NCBI GenBank assembly: GCA_905234555.1
Contig: CAJOHO010000015.1
Coordinates: 1 to 64,000, forward strand
Reading direction: 5' to 3'
Origin: an uncultured Bacteroidaceae bacterium
Lineage (GTDB): Bacteria > Bacteroidota > Bacteroidia > Bacteroidales > Bacteroidaceae
Length of the DNA stretch: 64,000 nucleotides
Shown: one piece after another, positions 61,081-64,000 of the stretch
Numbering within the stretch: the first letter of the stretch is position 1
Layout: each line of letters starts with the position of its first letter
The notes under the pieces: model-generated
Told to the model about the DNA's origin: nothing
Databases searched by the model: none
The model's input: only the letters and a program-made list of their open reading frames with translations
Program-made: the position numbers and the translations under genes

Positions 61081-61701
61081 TCAAATAGACTTCATTTTTC
61101 TCTCCTCTATTAAATGAAGGAAACGCTGAAGGGTGCGTCGATCCACGTGCAGTCTGTTGGCAATGCGGCTCAAGGACTGCCCTTCCGACAGATAGCGGTT
61201 TATGAGCAAGGTGTGGGCATAGAGTTTGTTGCTTTCGATCGAAGATTTGCTCCCTTTGGGACGTCCCAGTTTCTTTCCCTCCGCTTTCTTGCGAGCCAGT
61301 GCTTCTTTGGTGCGTTGTGAAATCAGGTTTCTCTCTATCTCTGCAGAAAGTGCAAAGGCGAAGGCCAACACCTTACTCTGTATGTCATCACCCAGTCGGT
61401 ACCCGTCTTTGATTGTCCAGATCTTGCATTCTTTCTTCATACAGAGGCTAAGTATCTCCATAATCATAAATAAAGACCGACCCAGGCGCGACAGTTCTGC
61501 ACACAGGAGCAAGTCGCCTTTGCTCATGCGTTTGAGTAACCGCCCCAGTTCACGCTTGCCGTAAGGTTTCGAGCCGCTGATGGTTTCCTCAATCCAACCG
61601 TCTATTTTCAGATGATTGCGTTCACAGAATCGTTCAATCTCAAATCTTTGGTTCTCTACTGTCTGCTTGTCGCTGCTGACACGAATGTACCCGTAATTCA
61701 T
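61081..61701 (-). CDS. Serine site-specific recombinase (resolvase/invertase family)
   Basis: 206 residues. Seen: N-terminal catalytic domain with YGYIRVSSDKQ (nucleophile Ser9), LLCAELSRLGRS near 66-77 and the long helix IERNLISQRTKEALARKKAEGKKLGRPKG split around 125-153, then a C-terminal helix-turn-helix (SLSRIANRLHVDRRTLQRFL). Size and layout fit DNA invertases such as Mpi of Bacteroides or Hin. It lies between two divergent SusC genes with inverted matching leaders, which suggests promoter or gene inversion. The ATG at 61701 gives MNYGYIRVSS. Confidence 0.92.
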   Translation of the reverse strand: MNYGYIRVSSDKQTVENQRFEIERFCERNHLKIDGWIEETISGSKPYGKRELGRLLKRMSKGDLLLCAELSRLGRSLFMIMEILSLCMKKECKIWTIKDGYRLGDDIQSKVLAFAFALSAEIERNLISQRTKEALARKKAEGKKLGRPKGSKSSIESNKLYAHTLLINRYLSEGQSLSRIANRLHVDRRTLQRFLHLIEERKMKSI

Positions 61702-62130
61702 AGTTCGGCTCCTTTCTGTTATATGGTTAAGTAAGTCAAGTTTTGCATTTATCCATTATAGTTGAAACGAGATTTTTTTTACCAAATGAAACATTTTTAA
61801 CAATTATACTTCCTTTTTCTGCCTCTTTTCTGTATTGTCTGAGTAAAACTTGTTTTTTCAGACATCGTACTATACACATCGTTCCGAATTGAATCGATGG
61901 AAGTGATTCTTTTTTCTGAGAAAATGGAGTAAAAACATTCACTTTTTTGTATAATGAATGAATCGGTGTTACACAAAATGGGGGCTTTATGCGTATGCGA
62001 TCATGACATTTTGCTAACAAATACAACTAAAAATTGCTTGTTTTGCAGAAAAATCGCTTCTTTTTCGTTGCTAAAATGTTAAAAGTGTAAGTTTATTAAG
62101 ATTTTTGTCAATTGTTTAAGAAAAATTCAC
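61702..62130. other. AT-rich intergenic region upstream of the recombinase
   Basis: About 430 nt, very AT-rich. No gene, clear promoter for the recombinase, or long inverted repeat was found by eye. It contains a TGTATAATGAATGAATC stretch near 61949 and short T-runs only. Confidence 0.5.
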
Positions 62131-62373
62131 TAACTTTGCAGCCGAAATTTCCATTTTTAGGAAAAATCAACACAAATACACTCGGGTAGAATCGTAGATA
62201 GAGAGGCTGATTTGAGGTAAGATCGGTAGATGTATTAATAAGGTACGTATGCGTGCGTGTACATTGTTCTATACTTCCAGCACACTCGTTTCTACTAATT
62301 AAACGCCCGTTTAAATTGTACGAAAAAACTTAATATTTTATTCATCAAAACCAAAAACTAAAAACCAAAAAAG
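62131..62373 (+). promoter_or_regulatory. Promoter and long leader of the second SusC gene
   Basis: -7 box TAACTTTG at 62131-62138, followed by a leader of about 230 nt that includes ATTAAACGCCCG at 62298-62309 and TTTTATTCATCAAAACC at 62336-62352. Long leaders are common for SusC genes and may carry an RNA regulator target; no known riboswitch is recognised. Confidence 0.6.
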
Positions 62374-64000
62374 AATGGGAAAAAGATTATTGATGATGCT
62401 GGCTATCTGCTTTGGTGCAGTAAGCATGGCTTTTGCCCAGACTAAGGCGACGGGACAGGTGCTCAACGGACAGACGGGCGAACCTGTTGTCGGTGCCTCT
62501 GTTATGGTTGTGGGAACCACCGTTGGTGTTCCTACTAATGTTGAGGGAGAGTTTACTATCCAGAACGTACCTGCAGGTGCTAAGATCCTGAAGGTATCGT
62601 ACGTGGGTATGAAACCAACCGAAGTAGCAATCAAATCAACAAGAATGAAGATCTATCTGGAGCCTATCGCTAACGAGATGGACGAAGTGCTGGTCATCGC
62701 TTATGGTACTCAGAAGCGTTCTGCCTTCACCGGTTCTGCTACGGAGATCAAGGCTGAGGAAATCAGCGCACACGTAGCCACCAGTGCTGCCAACGCGTTG
62801 GTAGGTAAGGTTGCCGGTCTGACTGCCACTACTGGTGACGGTGGTCCTGGTAGCTCTCCAACAGTTCGTATCCGTGGTATCGGTTCTATGAGCGCATCAA
62901 GCTCACCACTGGTAATTGTCGATGGTGCTCCTTACGACGGTGGTCTTGAAACCATCAACCCGAACGATATCGAAGCTATCTCCGTGCTGAAGGATGCTTC
63001 TTCAAGCGCCATCTACGGTGCCCGTGGTGCCAACGGTGTGATCATCGTGACAACCAAGCGTGGTTCTAACCGTGACGCTGAAGTGCGTTTCGATGCCAAG
63101 TGGGGTTCTAACTCTCGTCTGATTCCTCAGTACGATGTGATTACTGACCCAGCTCAGTACTACGAGACTCACTATCGTTCTATGTTCAACTCTCAGATTT
63201 ATACTGGCCACTCAGAAGCTGAGGCTTACGCTTACGCTGACAAATACATCCTCGACAACAACAACGGCGGTCTGGGTTATCAGATCTTCACCGTTCCTCG
63301 TGGCGAGAAGCTGATTGGTACGAACTTCAAGCTCAACCCCAACGCAACACTGGGTTACAGCGACGGCCAATATACTTATATGCCAGACGACTGGTACGAT
63401 GAGACATTCCACAACTCTTTCCGTCAGGAATACAACATCACAGTCAGTGGTAAGAGCGACCGCATGGGTTACTATGCTAACATTGGTTACTTGGACGACG
63501 GCGGTATCGTGAACAACTCTGAATACGAGCGCTACACAGCCCGTACCAACGTTGACTACCAGGCTAAGGACTGGATCAAGCTTTCTACAAACCTCGGTTT
63601 CACTCACACCGACACCCAGACTCCTTCTTATGGCGACACTTGGGGTAGCAGCGGTAACGTGTTCTACATCTGTAACACCATCGCTCCTGTATTCCCACTC
63701 TACGTACGTGACGCTAAAGGTAACATCATGAAGGAAAACGGTCGCACCGTTTATGATGCCAACCAGACTCCTTTCAGCCGTCCTAACTTCGTAGGTAACG
63801 CTGTTCGCGATAACGAGAACAACCGCTACAAGGGCTTCGTTGACATCTTCACTGGTAAGTGGCAGGCCGTTGTTACTCCTTACGAAGGTGTAACCCTGAA
63901 CGCTTCTTACTCTGTAATGGCAGAAAGCTCTCGCGGCAGCAGCCTCTACAGCCGCTTCGGTAGCGCTTCTTCTGTGGATGGTGCAACTTCTGTTAGCTCC
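62374..64000 (+). CDS. Second SusC/RagA-family TonB-linked channel (partial, runs off the window)
   Basis: First 542 residues of a SusC-type receptor; no stop before the window end. Seen by translation from the ATG at 62374: signal peptide MGKRLLMMLAICFGAVSMAF then AQ, carboxypeptidase-like domain (TGQVLNGQTGEPVVGASVMV), a plug with ALVGKVAGLTATTGDGGPG, RIRGIGSMSASSSPLVIVDG and VLKDASSSAIYGARGANGVI, then barrel strands. A susD gene would be expected beyond the window. Its start region matches that of the divergent susC at 60843. Ligand unknown. Confidence 0.93.

Noticed and set aside
1..64000. tRNA, rRNA, insertion sequences or complete prophage
   Set aside because: I looked for clover-leaf ends, transposase motifs and phage structural genes and saw none; only a VapE-like remnant and one serine recombinase point to mobile DNA.

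Overview
The window is a chromosomal segment of a Bacteroidetes bacterium, most likely a Prevotella or close relative, possibly a rumen or gut type. The evidence is: promoters of the Bacteroidetes form (TTTG, about 19 nt, TAnnTTTG) in front of most transcription units; SusC/SusD pairs; fused SecDF; many lipoproteins with a Cys-Ser-Asp-Asp start; a type IX secretion-like C-terminal tail; and xylan-type GH115 and GH2 enzymes. Species assignment is inference.

Layout. 1-3067 leuS (minus). 3240-3610 an array of decayed promoter copies, then a cobalamin riboswitch. 3857-13873 a B12 operon: TonB receptor, exported CbiK-like chelatase, second TonB receptor, split cbiA, cobQ, cobD-type decarboxylase, cbiB. 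13959-19465 an apparent iron/redox locus: porin, imelysin, di-haem oxidoreductase, hemerythrin-LuxR regulator. 19482-21877 cobS-cobU-cobT (minus). 21954-24141 btuF-btuC. 24122-30777 a minus-strand corrin-ring operon of fused genes: cobJ/cbiC, cbiE/cbiT, cbiG/cbiF, a DUF4491 gene, cbiJ/cbiD. 30827-36274 a GH2 glycosidase and secDF. 36599-41868 accessory genes: VapE-like remnant, phosphoribosyltransferase, two convergent HipBA modules. 42215-52945 thioredoxin, GH115, asd, antiporter, lolD, cvfB, fhs. 53049-60843 a SusC-SusD-lipoprotein-M6 protease operon. 61081-61701 a serine recombinase, followed by a second SusC gene that runs off the window.

How it works together. The locus encodes most of the anaerobic (early cobalt) cobalamin pathway plus salvage and uptake. 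CbiL, a cobalamin adenosyltransferase, an alpha-ribazole phosphatase and BtuD are not seen here and must lie elsewhere or be absent. Only the plus-strand operon has a visible riboswitch.

The most unusual signal is a set of short dispersed repeats that sit inside coding sequences in frame. A GC-rich palindromic element occurs at about 18 sites, including four in leuS and others in cbiB, cbiD, cbiE/T, cbiC, the LuxR regulator, GH115, lolD and cvfB. A second element (core TTCGACAGGCTCAGG) is in frame in the porin, secDF and cbiD. This resembles the in-frame Rickettsia palindromic elements. Other notable signals are promoter-bearing repeats in which only the gene-proximal copy keeps an intact -7 box, the split cbiA, the lipoprotein chelatase, the protease-linked SusCD operon, and the recombinase between two divergent SusC genes with matching leaders.
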